Assembly (NCBI GenBank): GCA_023397045.1
Contig: JAEWUR010000469.1
Span: forward strand, 1-6,485
Direction of reading: 5' to 3'
DNA: 6,485 nt
DNA from: Planctomycetota bacterium
Lineage (GTDB): Bacteria; Planctomycetota; Planctomycetia; Pirellulales; Thermoguttaceae
The notes beneath the pieces are model-generated. The model ran no database searches and was not told the origin of the DNA. It worked only from the letters and a program-made list of their open reading frames with translations. The translations under genes were made by a program, and so were the position numbers. Of this stretch, positions 1-5,930 are shown one piece after another; position 1 is the stretch's first letter; the number at the start of each line of letters is the position of its first letter.

Positions 1-3000
1 GTCAGGATGCTGCCGCTGACCTCAAGCGACATCTCGTAAGCGTCGCCTGGGGCAAATGTTAATCCTTCGGAACTCAGGTTCACGTTATCCAGGTTCTCAA
101 ACGTCGTGGCCGATGTGATTTTGATCAGGTTGAAATAGGAGTTCGTCGGATCTAACGAAAGGGCATAGCCTTGCGATTCCTGAATGTTCGCGCGTGCTAT
201 GAAGCCCAATTCGGTGTCATCGTTGTTATAGACGACGCGGCCTGAGACAACATAATTGTCGCCTTCACTGGATTCTCCACAGCCGATCACCCAAGGCGTG
301 TAGGCGGATGCCGCCTTTGCGTAGACCGTGCCCGTGTCGCTCGATTGGACGAAGACGGCCGGCTGTTCCAAGGCGTATGCCGAAAGGGATGGAAACGCCG
401 GGCTGATGCGCATTGCCGACCATGTCCCTTCCAGGGAACCGTCCTTACGCCATCCCCACGTCCCGACGCTCCCCGACGAAAAACTACTATCGACAGCAGA
501 CACCTCTGCCAGTTTTTCGCCCGTAGAACTGTACAGACGGCCGGTCAAGACATCCCCGTTCAATGCAAACGATATCTGGAACGTGTCGCCTACTTGAACT
601 GAGGGAAGATCTTCGACGGGGATACAAAAATTATCCAGATTTTCGAATGGCATCGGGTGGCTGGCAGTGACCAGCGACGGATCCATCTTGATTAAGTTGA
701 AATATCGGTTGGTCGGATCGAACGACAAGGCGTAGCCGTGTGACCAGCCAACGTTGGCTCGTGCCAAAAAGCCGAGTTCTGTGTCGGTGTTGTCGAACGT
801 GATATTGCCGGTAATCACGCAGTTGTCGCCGATTTGCGATTCCCCGTAGCCGACGGCCAACTGCACCGACTGTCCGGTGTCTTGCACGTGCAATCCCGTG
901 CCGTCAGCGGTCTGTTCAAAGACCGCGGCCGTTGTTGGACTTAAGGTGCCGTCTAGAGAGAACTGCGTGAGCGCCGGGAAGGTGTATGATTGCGATAAGC
1001 TTTGGTTGTAGTTTGCCAGAAGCGTGTTCAGATCGGAAAGGTTCACCAGCCCGTCATAATTGAAGTCACCCGCACTCCACACACCGGACTGACCGAAATG
1101 GGACGAGGCAGCATCGAGATCTGTGAAGGCAACCGTGCCGTCCAGGTTGGTGTCACCGCCCAACGCCCTCGCAATCGTCAACATGCTTGATGTGCCATCA
1201 TCGACCCAACCCAAACCAACTTGAGTGTTTGCTGTTGAGCTAAGAATCTGTCCAGAAGAAAAGCCTGTCGCATAGCTATTCGCCAGAAGTGTCTCTACCG
1301 ACGAGGCTGGGCTCGACGTCCCCGTATAATTCAAGACCAATTGCCCATCCTGGATATCAATTCCGCCACCAGTCAACACGGGACCTTGGGCGTTCGGCCC
1401 AAGTTGCAACACACCTTGACCAAGAGTGGTTAGGCCCGTGTAGGTATTGTTGCTGGTGAGCGTTAACTCGCCGCTGCCAACTTTGGTCAACGCAACTGCG
1501 CCAGAACCATTTTCGATCAGGCCGGAGAACGTGCTCGTTTGGCTATTTTCACCGACCGTCAAGGTAACGTTACCCGATACACCAGAGGTCACTGTGCCGT
1601 AGCCGGACAACCCGTTAATCGTCGTGTCGATGCCATTAAGATCCAGCGTGGCCCCGGTAGCAACCGCCACATTTCCCGCGTTCACGCCATGCGGAATGGC
1701 TCCCTGCGAGCCAACGATCATCCTGCCCTTCGTGATGTTGGTCCCTCCCTGGTAACTGTTGTTGGGATTACTCAGCATCACCGGGCCAGTTGTGTTATAT
1801 TGATATACTCCGCCTTCTCCCACGATTTGCCCCTGGATGTCGAGCATAGAATCCGACGGGAGGCACCATACTTTCAGAAGATTGTCATTCAGTTCAATCG
1901 TGGCATCGGTGTCGATCGTCAACGAACCATATCCGCCAGCAATCGTTGAATCGGCGGTCAGCTCAATGTCACCGGTCCAGACAACATCATTGGCGGCACC
2001 ATAGATGCTATTTCTCAACATTCCGCCATTAAGTATTAGGTCGTTGCCTACCGAATATGCACCCTGTAGTTGGACATATCCGCCGGTATTGATCGTTAAC
2101 GTTCCGGACCCAAATCCGGTGGATCGCAGGATTCGAACTCCACCATTATTAATCGTTGTGCCGCCGCTATAGGTGTTGGTGCCGAGAACTTCCTGCATGC
2201 CCGTCCCGGTCTTCACTAGGGCGACGGTACCAGATCCATCCTGGATCGAACCATAAATGGACCCGCCTTGATTATTGTCGCCCACGGTCAAGGTAACGTT
2301 GCCCATTACACCAGAGGTCACTGTGCCGGAACTGGAGCCGGATAGACCATTGATCGTCGTATTGATGCCATTGAGATCTAGTGTGCCGTTGACGGTAACA
2401 TTGCCATAACCGGAGCCATGCGGAATAGCACCAACCAAACCAACCCTTGCTGTTCCAGCACTAATTATCGTATTGCCTGAATACGTATTTGCAGCATTCA
2501 GAACCAGCATACCGCCGCCGGTTTTCGTGAGACTCATGCTGCTGCCAGAGATTGTGCCGTTCGTCACAAGTGATTGACCTGAAGAAACATCGATCACTTG
2601 GTTCGAACCCGCGACGATCGCGGAACTGATGGTGGCTGACTCGTTGGCGTCGATCGTGGTGCTTGTTCCGTTACCAGTGAGCGTCAGGGCGTTGCCGCCC
2701 AGCGTGTAGCCAGCCGTGTCAACAATGATTCCATAGGCGGAAATGGTGGAATCCAAATTGACCGACATCGCACCGGAACCGCCGAGGAACCTGGCTGTAT
2801 CACCGTTCGAATTGTTCCACGTATATCGATTGCCTGCACCGTCGACCCAGGCGTCGGGCGTCATCCAATTGCCGGATCCGCCCATGTTTGTGCCGTCGGT
2901 ATAATTATTGCCGGTGGAACTGCAATCCGGATCAAAGAACAGCACTGTCAGCAGATTGCGGCATTCGAGAGGTTCCAGCATCAGGCGATGCGGCCGCAAG

Positions 3001-3092
3001 TTGCACGGCAGTTGTTTGCCGATGCCCTTGCGATGCGAACAGCATTTCTTCTGTTTGCGTTGCCGTCCCAGAAGCTTGGAAAAAACGCCCAT
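1..3092 (-). CDS. PATR-repeat surface protein with dockerin-like motif, 3' end off the window
   Basis: The minus strand reads open from an ATG at 3092 to the window edge: 1,030 codons plus two bases, no stop. The product is probably a secreted or cell-surface, repetitive beta-helix protein. Residues 1-36 are basic and hold no clear classical signal peptide; LEPLECRNLLT (39-49) resembles the LEPR-xLL N-terminal motif of large planctomycete extracellular proteins. Four autotransporter-associated beta-strand repeats start near 188, 292, 434 (degenerate) and 535, with cores such as NTYSGGTTINNGG. Two dockerin-like calcium loops follow: GDTNLDGTVAFTD (from 646) and GDFNYDGLVNLSD (from 675). From about 711 come two copies of a ~190-residue module sharing DTELGF(L/I)ARAN, GYALS(F/L)DPTN and YFNLIK, the second cut by the edge. 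The start is supported by AAAGGA 7 nt upstream and a promoter at 3213-3241. Family calls are from motif recognition; ligand and role are unknown. Confidence 0.9.
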   Translation of the reverse strand, partial: MGVFSKLLGRQRKQKKCCSHRKGIGKQLPCNLRPHRLMLEPLECRNLLTVLFFDPDCSSTGNNYTDGTNMGGSGNWMTPDAWVDGAGNRYTWNNSNGDTARFLGGSGAMSVNLDSTISAYGIIVDTAGYTLGGNALTLTGNGTSTTIDANESATISSAIVAGSNQVIDVSSGQSLVTNGTISGSSMSLTKTGGGMLVLNAANTYSGNTIISAGTARVGLVGAIPHGSGYGNVTVNGTLDLNGINTTINGLSGSSSGTVTSGVMGNVTLTVGDNNQGGSIYGSIQDGSGTVALVKTGTGMQEVLGTNTYSGGTTINNGGVRILRSTGFGSGTLTINTGGYVQLQGAYSVGNDLILNGGMLRNSIYGAANDVVWTGDIELTADSTIAGGYGSLTIDTDATIELNDNLLKVWCLPSDSMLDIQGQIVGEGGVYQYNTTGPVMLSNPNNSYQGGTNITKGRMIVGSQGAIPHGVNAGNVAVATGATLDLNGIDTTINGLSGYGTVTSGVSGNVTLTVGENSQTSTFSGLIENGSGAVALTKVGSGELTLTSNNTYTGLTTLGQGVLQLGPNAQGPVLTGGGIDIQDGQLVLNYTGTSSPASSVETLLANSYATGFSSGQILSSTANTQVGLGWVDDGTSSMLTIARALGGDTNLDGTVAFTDLDAASSHFGQSGVWSAGDFNYDGLVNLSDLNTLLANYNQSLSQSYTFPALTQFSLDGTLSPTTAAVFEQTADGTGLHVQDTGQSVQLAVGYGESQIGDNCVITGNITFDNTDTELGFLARANVGWSHGYALSFDPTNRYFNLIKMDPSLVTASHPMPFENLDNFCIPVEDLPSVQVGDTFQISFALNGDVLTGRLYSSTGEKLAEVSAVDSSFSSGSVGTWGWRKDGSLEGTWSAMRISPAFPSLSAYALEQPAVFVQSSDTGTVYAKAASAYTPWVIGCGESSEGDNYVVSGRVVYNNDDTELGFIARANIQESQGYALSLDPTNSYFNLIKITSATTFENLDNVNLSSEGLTFAPGDAYEMSLEVSGSIL
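366..935 (-). repeat. Module repeat 1 of the surface protein's C-terminal part
   Basis: This encodes the first copy of a roughly 190-residue module beginning near AAVFEQTADGTG and including VGYGESQIGDN, DTELGFLARAN, YALSFDPTN, YFNLIK and FENLDN. The second copy fills 1-365 and is truncated by the window edge; it has VIGCGESSEGDN, DTELGFIARAN, YALSLDPTN, YFNLIK and FENLDN at matching places. The fold looks like a LamG or concanavalin-type beta-sandwich by its pattern, which is inference only. Confidence 0.7.
1491..1710 (-). repeat. Intragenic direct repeat, copy B
   Basis: This stretch and 2222-2440 encode the same block of the surface protein: a glycine/valine-rich beta segment with AIPHG, LDLNGI(N/D)TTINGLSG and GTVTSGV.GNVTLTVG. 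DNA identity is high in patches; a 22-base run is exact (1578-1599 versus 2307-2328). It marks an internal duplication with a period of about 730 bases. The boundaries are approximate. Confidence 0.75.
2222..2440 (-). repeat. Intragenic direct repeat, copy A
   Basis: This is the N-terminal-side partner of the repeat at 1491-1710. The middle of the unit (2287-2328) is nearly identical in DNA, and the flanks agree mainly at protein level. Copy A has a small insertion, with an extra SSS in the loop after LSG. The two copies are each followed closely by an AIPHG segment on one side and a PATR repeat on the other, so the duplicated unit probably included one PATR repeat. Confidence 0.75.
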
Positions 3093-3099
3093 GACAAAT

Positions 3100-3105
3100 T
3101 CCTTT
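3100..3105 (-). promoter_or_regulatory. Ribosome binding site of the surface protein gene
   Basis: AAAGGA reads on the minus strand 7 nt before the ATG at 3092. It supports this start over the out-of-frame ATG further upstream at 3222, which opens only a 96-codon reading frame with no recognisable product. Confidence 0.65.
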
Positions 3106-3212
3106 CGAGGGAAAGCGATCGTCACTCAATCTGATGCCGCAGGAGTTGCCCTGCTCGACAGGCCGACCAAGACAACGAAGCCTGAGGGTGCTACCGAAAA
3201 TTCCTCGTGGGT

Positions 3213-3241
3213 AAGATATCAAACGTGGTAATTACTGTCAA
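3213..3241 (-). promoter_or_regulatory. Sigma-70-type promoter for the surface protein gene
   Basis: On the minus strand a perfect -35 box TTGACA (3241-3236) is followed by a 17-base spacer and the -10 box TATCTT (3218-3213), four of six matches to consensus. Transcription would begin near 3206 and give a leader of about 115 nt before the ATG at 3092. The position in the gap between divergent genes is right for a promoter. This is a motif match only. Confidence 0.6.
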
Positions 3242-3500
3242 CGAATTTGACGCACGAACGGTCTCTGCATTCGCGTCCACGTGCGAGATGATCGCCGAAG
3301 CGACTTCACAATAGAGAAGCAGCCCTCTTCTTCAGTAGGGTAACTACCATCTGTCGCCTGCATGTTGCGATTTGAATCGCGTTGGTCGTTCACGACGCGT
3401 CTGCACGACTGTGTGATGCTCGTTCTCTCGATTATTGCGAGCGAAAGAACATATTTATCACGCTCGGCTGACAAAATACTTGGACATATTTCGGAGGAGC
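3242..3500. other. Intergenic stretch with no supported gene
   Basis: This is the unassigned part of the gap between the divergent surface protein and DUF3467 genes. Open frames of 61 and 78 codons cross it, but their products are compositionally odd and resemble no family I know. It contains a near-palindrome, GCGATT-TG-AATCGC (3367-3380), and a CGAGCG / CGCTCG pair (3438-3443 / 3461-3466) flanking an AT-rich 17-base core. These could be operator sites or RNA stems. No convincing plus-strand promoter for the DUF3467 gene was found. Confidence 0.5.
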
Positions 3501-3608
3501 ATGCAAGCGGTGAGTCTTCCCAAAGACTCTTTCACAAAATATCATGAGCCGACCGAAAGATTTTTTTTCGAATGCATGACCGCTTCAGATCTTTCGGCAT
3601 TTTTTTAA
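3501..3608 (+). CDS. Possible 35-residue upstream ORF before the DUF3467 gene
   Basis: An ATG at 3501 preceded by GGAGG (3493-3497, only 3 nt away, which is tight) opens 35 codons ending in TTT TTT TAA at 3606-3608, 26 nt before the DUF3467 start. The product begins MQAVSLPKDSF and resembles nothing I recognise. It is interesting only because it spans the whole terminator-like hairpin at 3553-3606, the arrangement expected of a leader peptide. It may equally be chance. Confidence 0.2.
   Translation: MQAVSLPKDSFTKYHEPTERFFFECMTASDLSAFF
3553..3606 (+). terminator. Terminator-like hairpin upstream of the DUF3467 gene
   Basis: CCGAAAGAT (3553-3561) and ATCTTTCGG (3589-3597) form a perfect 9-bp stem with a 27-base loop, followed by CA and seven T (3600-3606). 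The T-tract lies on the plus-strand side only, so the signal would act on plus-strand transcription. It sits 29 bases before the DUF3467 ATG. It may end a short upstream transcript, or act as a leader attenuator. The long loop makes it weaker than the terminator at 4030-4066. Confidence 0.45.
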
Positions 3609-3634
3609 TCGACTCAACCTTGAGGAACTTCTTC

Positions 3635-4000
3635 ATGGCAGATCTGCCTGAAAAAAATGACACCGACAACGCCCAACCCAATCCGCCAGCCGCACCGGCT
3701 CAGCCCGCTCGCCAGCAGATCGCGATCGATGACTCGAAGGTACTGGCGTGCTACGCCAATTTCTGCCGCGTCACCGGCACGCCGGAAGAATTGATCATCG
3801 ATTTTGGACTGAATCCGCAGCCTTTTGGCGTACCGACCGAGCCGATTCCCGTCGCGCAGCGGATCATCACGAACTTCTATACGGCCAAGCGGATGCTCCA
3901 GGCCCTGCACCTGACGATCCAACGTCACGAGGCAACCTTTGGCGTTCTGGAAACCGACGTGCAGAAACGCGTTCAGCCGAGCGCAGCACGTCACGCTTAG
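3635..4000 (+). CDS. DUF3467 family protein
   Basis: This encodes a 121-residue cytoplasmic protein of the DUF3467 family, whose biochemical role is not established. Residues 1-30 are a low-complexity acidic then Pro/Ala/Gln-rich tail. The conserved domain spans about 35-112, with VLACYANFCRVTGTPEE, DFGLNPQPFG, FYTAKRML and FGVLETDVQKR, the form I associate with planctomycetes. I chose ATG 3635 over the in-frame ATG at 3572: GAGG (3622-3625) lies 9 nt before 3635, and the extra 21 residues from 3572 would be read from the hairpin and T-tract. No signal peptide or membrane segment is visible. The gene is monocistronic: it faces a divergent neighbour upstream, a convergent one downstream, and ends in its own terminator. 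Its TAG overlaps the opposing gene's TAA. Confidence 0.92.
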   Translation: MADLPEKNDTDNAQPNPPAAPAQPARQQIAIDDSKVLACYANFCRVTGTPEELIIDFGLNPQPFGVPTEPIPVAQRIITNFYTAKRMLQALHLTIQRHEATFGVLETDVQKRVQPSAARHA

Positions 4001-5100
4001 ACTGAGAAGGATTCTTCTCTTTCCCGAACGCATGCCCGGCCATTTCGGCCGGGTGTGCCTTTTTTTGGGCCGTGCATGCAGAGTTTTCGTGGCTTCGGCC
4101 AATGCTCGCGCGGATAACGGATCTTCAACACGCTCCAATGCGACCGATATTCGCCCAGCAGGCTTCCACCATATTTGGCGATGAAGTCGGCTCGGCGCAC
4201 GCTGAGCCAATCGTGCGGGTGCCGGCACCGAAGTTGCCGTCCTAGCCATTCGACGTATCGTCGGATGTTTTTCGGATCCTTCCAAAAACCCGGTGGCACC
4301 CGGGTGAACTTCCACTCGTGCCACTCGCGCCGTGGAATCAGCGTCATCACGATGGAAGCAACCGAACCGATATGCCGCTTGGTAAGTTGCAGGCCCTGGT
4401 TCCCCAGGAAGTCCGATAGCTTCACATTGTACCAGTCGTCCAGCCGTTTGTATCCGAGCCGCTCTCCGAGCCATTTCAAGTATTGTCGGCACGTCTTGCG
4501 GTTTTTCCAAAAACCGTTGGGCGCTCTCTCGAACAGCCACGGCTTCCAATCGTACTCCGGGTAACACGCCGCCACAAATTGGGACGCTGAGCTGCGATGA
4601 TCCATCAAACACGCGCCACCGCGATGCTTCTGGAAGTCGGCCGTCGTGACGCGATACCAGTCATCGATCTTCCGAAAGCCCAGTTGCGTACCCAGCCACG
4701 CCATATAGCGACGGTTGTTCTGCAGGTCATCGTAGAATCCGGCCGGAACTTGAATAAACAGCCACTCTTGCCAGTCGTACTCAGGAAAACACTCCTTCAC
4801 GGCGCAGACCGGCGAGCCATGCCAATAAACGTTGGCGAGCCCACCACCACCATGACTGAGGATGTCGGCATGGGTTAGGCGGTACCAATGTTTCATGCGA
4901 CGGAAACGGAGCTTTTGCCCCAACCACAATAGATAGTCGCGGCGGTTTTCCAGTTCATTCCAAAAACAACCTGGGACGCGCCCGAAACGCCAGATCGGAT
5001 CGATCAGCTTGATGCGCCGTTCGGAACAAATCGGCTGCTCGCCAACGCGTTTCTTGTTCGGCCTGGAGCCATCGGGAAGGAAGGATTCAACTTGCTTCAT
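3997..5100 (-). CDS. Tryptophan-rich tandem-repeat protein of unknown function
   Basis: This 367-residue protein consists almost wholly of four repeats of about 75 residues, starting near residues 37, 113, 188 and 263. Each has a (R/Q)xPxxF(W/Y) turn, an RxYxxWLGxxL helix (WLG at 59, 135, 210, 285), a (D/H)W(Y/L)xVxxxDF segment (HWY 71, DWY 147 and 222, DWL 297), a Gly-rich stretch, then YPEYDWxxW. The fourth lacks the closing W. I recall similar repeats in uncharacterised plant, algal and fungal proteins, but know no function. There is no signal peptide, membrane segment or catalytic motif; the charge is strongly basic, so nucleic-acid binding is possible but unproven. No clear Shine-Dalgarno precedes ATG 5100; a TATAAT box lies 37 bases upstream. 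Residues from about 341 look like readthrough of the DUF3467 terminator. Confidence 0.85.
   Translation of the reverse strand: MKQVESFLPDGSRPNKKRVGEQPICSERRIKLIDPIWRFGRVPGCFWNELENRRDYLLWLGQKLRFRRMKHWYRLTHADILSHGGGGLANVYWHGSPVCAVKECFPEYDWQEWLFIQVPAGFYDDLQNNRRYMAWLGTQLGFRKIDDWYRVTTADFQKHRGGACLMDHRSSASQFVAACYPEYDWKPWLFERAPNGFWKNRKTCRQYLKWLGERLGYKRLDDWYNVKLSDFLGNQGLQLTKRHIGSVASIVMTLIPRREWHEWKFTRVPPGFWKDPKNIRRYVEWLGRQLRCRHPHDWLSVRRADFIAKYGGSLLGEYRSHWSVLKIRYPREHWPKPRKLCMHGPKKGTPGRNGRACVREREESFSV
4030..4066 (+). terminator. Strong intrinsic terminator of the DUF3467 gene
   Basis: GCATGCCCGGCC (4030-4041) pairs with GGCCGGGTGTGC (4047-4058) in a 12-bp stem with two G-T wobbles and a 5-base ATTTC loop. 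After one C come seven T (4060-4066). It starts 29 bases after the DUF3467 stop. The T-tract is only on the plus-strand side, so it does not serve the opposing gene, whose coding frame runs through it. Confidence 0.88.
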
Positions 5101-5136
5101 AGGACGTCACGGAAATCTTGGCTAGGGCTGGGCACG

Positions 5137-5142
5137 ATTATA
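5137..5142 (-). promoter_or_regulatory. TATAAT -10 element before the repeat-protein gene
   Basis: A perfect TATAAT reads on the minus strand in the 79-base gap between the radical SAM gene and the repeat-protein gene, 37 bases before the ATG at 5100. No good -35 box stands 16-18 bases upstream, and there is no TGn extension. The repeat protein could therefore have its own weak or activator-dependent promoter, or be read through from the upstream genes; no terminator is visible in the gap. Confidence 0.3.
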
Positions 5143-5179
5143 TCCTGGTGGCCGCAAGAGCGATACCCTTGCCTTTGCA

Positions 5180-5899
5180 TCACACCTCGGAAACTACGGT
5201 GCATGTCCTTGCACCATAGCTCTCGATGGCGGCCCGCCACACCGGCGACATCAAGGTCCGGCTACTCTCCCGGATTGGCCAATAGTAGCCACACAGCTGA
5301 CAAAAAACTTGAAACTTCTCAGCCATGGCAGCCTCCGAGACGTCATCCAAGCATTTGATGGCTTGGTTGAGTCCGAAGATTCGGTCGATGGCCCCGGCAA
5401 CGGCACATGGATAAAACCCGCGACGGTTTACGCTTATGCCACAATGACCGGAAACGCTGCAACCTTCGAAACGATGTTGAGTACACCATTCACTATCAAT
5501 ATCGCACGGTGCGACACAGGGACAAATGAAGTCGTGGTGTATCGGGCCGGTCTTGTGGGAGTTTAGGAATTGCAGAAAGGGAAACGCAGTGCGAAGTTCT
5601 ACCAACTGCCTATTGGTATGTTCACCGAAACCATGCGTCGCTATTGTCAAACTCATTTCGGGGTTTTCTTTGGCCCGGTACTCGCCGATCCGGCTGATAA
5701 TGGCGTCCAAATCAGGATGTGTGGTTGGCTCGCCGCCAACCAGGAACATCGCCCGCCACGGATATTTCAGGCGAACCGAATCGGCGAGTAGCTTCTCGAC
5801 CTGCTCGACGGTCATGTCTTCGTCAGGCCGTCCGGGAGCGATACCAGTCATTCGATTGCAGTTGATGCAGTTTAGACCACAGGTATAGGTTATATCCAA
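5180..5899 (-). CDS. Radical SAM enzyme, SPASM-like; N-terminus interrupted by an in-frame TGA
   Basis: This encodes a radical S-adenosylmethionine protein. Counting from TTG 5899, CGLNCINC (Cys 7, 11, 14) is the CX3CX2C site that binds the SAM-cleaving [4Fe-4S] cluster, and GGEPTTHPDL (55-64) is the GGE motif contacting SAM. A cysteine-rich second half (126, 128, 132, 139, 147, 153, 165, 183, 200, 203), including CGISVNRRGFYPC and CQLCG, resembles a SPASM-type region for auxiliary clusters. The substrate is unknown. The bounds given are the longest open frame; TTG 5899 lacks a Shine-Dalgarno. The natural start is probably ATG 5929, in frame, with AGGAGG 9 nt upstream, giving MVKPNMH-TGA-LELDITYTC, and LELDITYTC is how such proteins normally enter the cluster motif. 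The gene may be a nonsense mutant, be restarted at TTG, or be recoded. It sits one base after the glycosyltransferase stop. Confidence 0.82.
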   Translation of the reverse strand: MDITYTCGLNCINCNRMTGIAPGRPDEDMTVEQVEKLLADSVRLKYPWRAMFLVGGEPTTHPDLDAIISRIGEYRAKENPEMSLTIATHGFGEHTNRQLVELRTAFPFLQFLNSHKTGPIHHDFICPCVAPCDIDSEWCTQHRFEGCSVSGHCGISVNRRGFYPCAVAGAIDRIFGLNQAIKCLDDVSEAAMAEKFQVFCQLCGYYWPIRESSRTLMSPVWRAAIESYGARTCTVVSEV

Positions 5900-5905
5900 T
5901 TCGAG

Positions 5906-5908
5906 TCA
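5906..5908 (-). other. In-frame TGA at codon 8 of the radical SAM reading frame
   Basis: Ten codons separate ATG 5929 from TTG 5899 in the same frame, and the eighth is TGA. The codons on both sides (CAT before, CTC GAA TTG after) fit the usual N-terminus of the family. A single C-to-T change from CGA (Arg) would make it. I see no clear bacterial SECIS hairpin just downstream, so selenocysteine insertion is the less likely reading. Confidence 0.7.
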
Positions 5909-5930
5909 ATGCATATTCGGTTTCACCATC

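Noticed and set aside
328..1949. Several plus-strand open frames of 62-136 codons
   Set aside because: All lie opposite the long surface protein gene, whose translation shows clear repeats and motifs; the plus-strand products show none.
2932..3222. A 96-codon minus-strand ORF across the start of the surface protein gene
   Set aside because: It is out of frame with the surface protein and runs from the leader into the coding region. The SD and the LEPLExRxLL motif support ATG 3092 instead.
3238..3547. Short ORFs of 78 (minus) and 61 (plus) codons in the intergenic gap
   Set aside because: They overlap each other on opposite strands, lack good ribosome binding sites and resemble no family. 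The minus one also covers the -35 region of the surface gene promoter.
3614..4612. A 332-codon open frame on the minus strand
   Set aside because: It overlaps both the DUF3467 gene and the tryptophan-rich repeat gene in another frame, has an Arg/Ala-rich product with no family likeness, and starts inside the real gene. It is a shadow.
5870..5908. Selenocysteine insertion at the in-frame TGA
   Set aside because: The sequence following the UGA forms only a weak stem (ACC-UGU-GGU) and no convincing bacterial SECIS; nonsense mutation or restart is simpler. It is kept as an alternative in the findings, not annotated.
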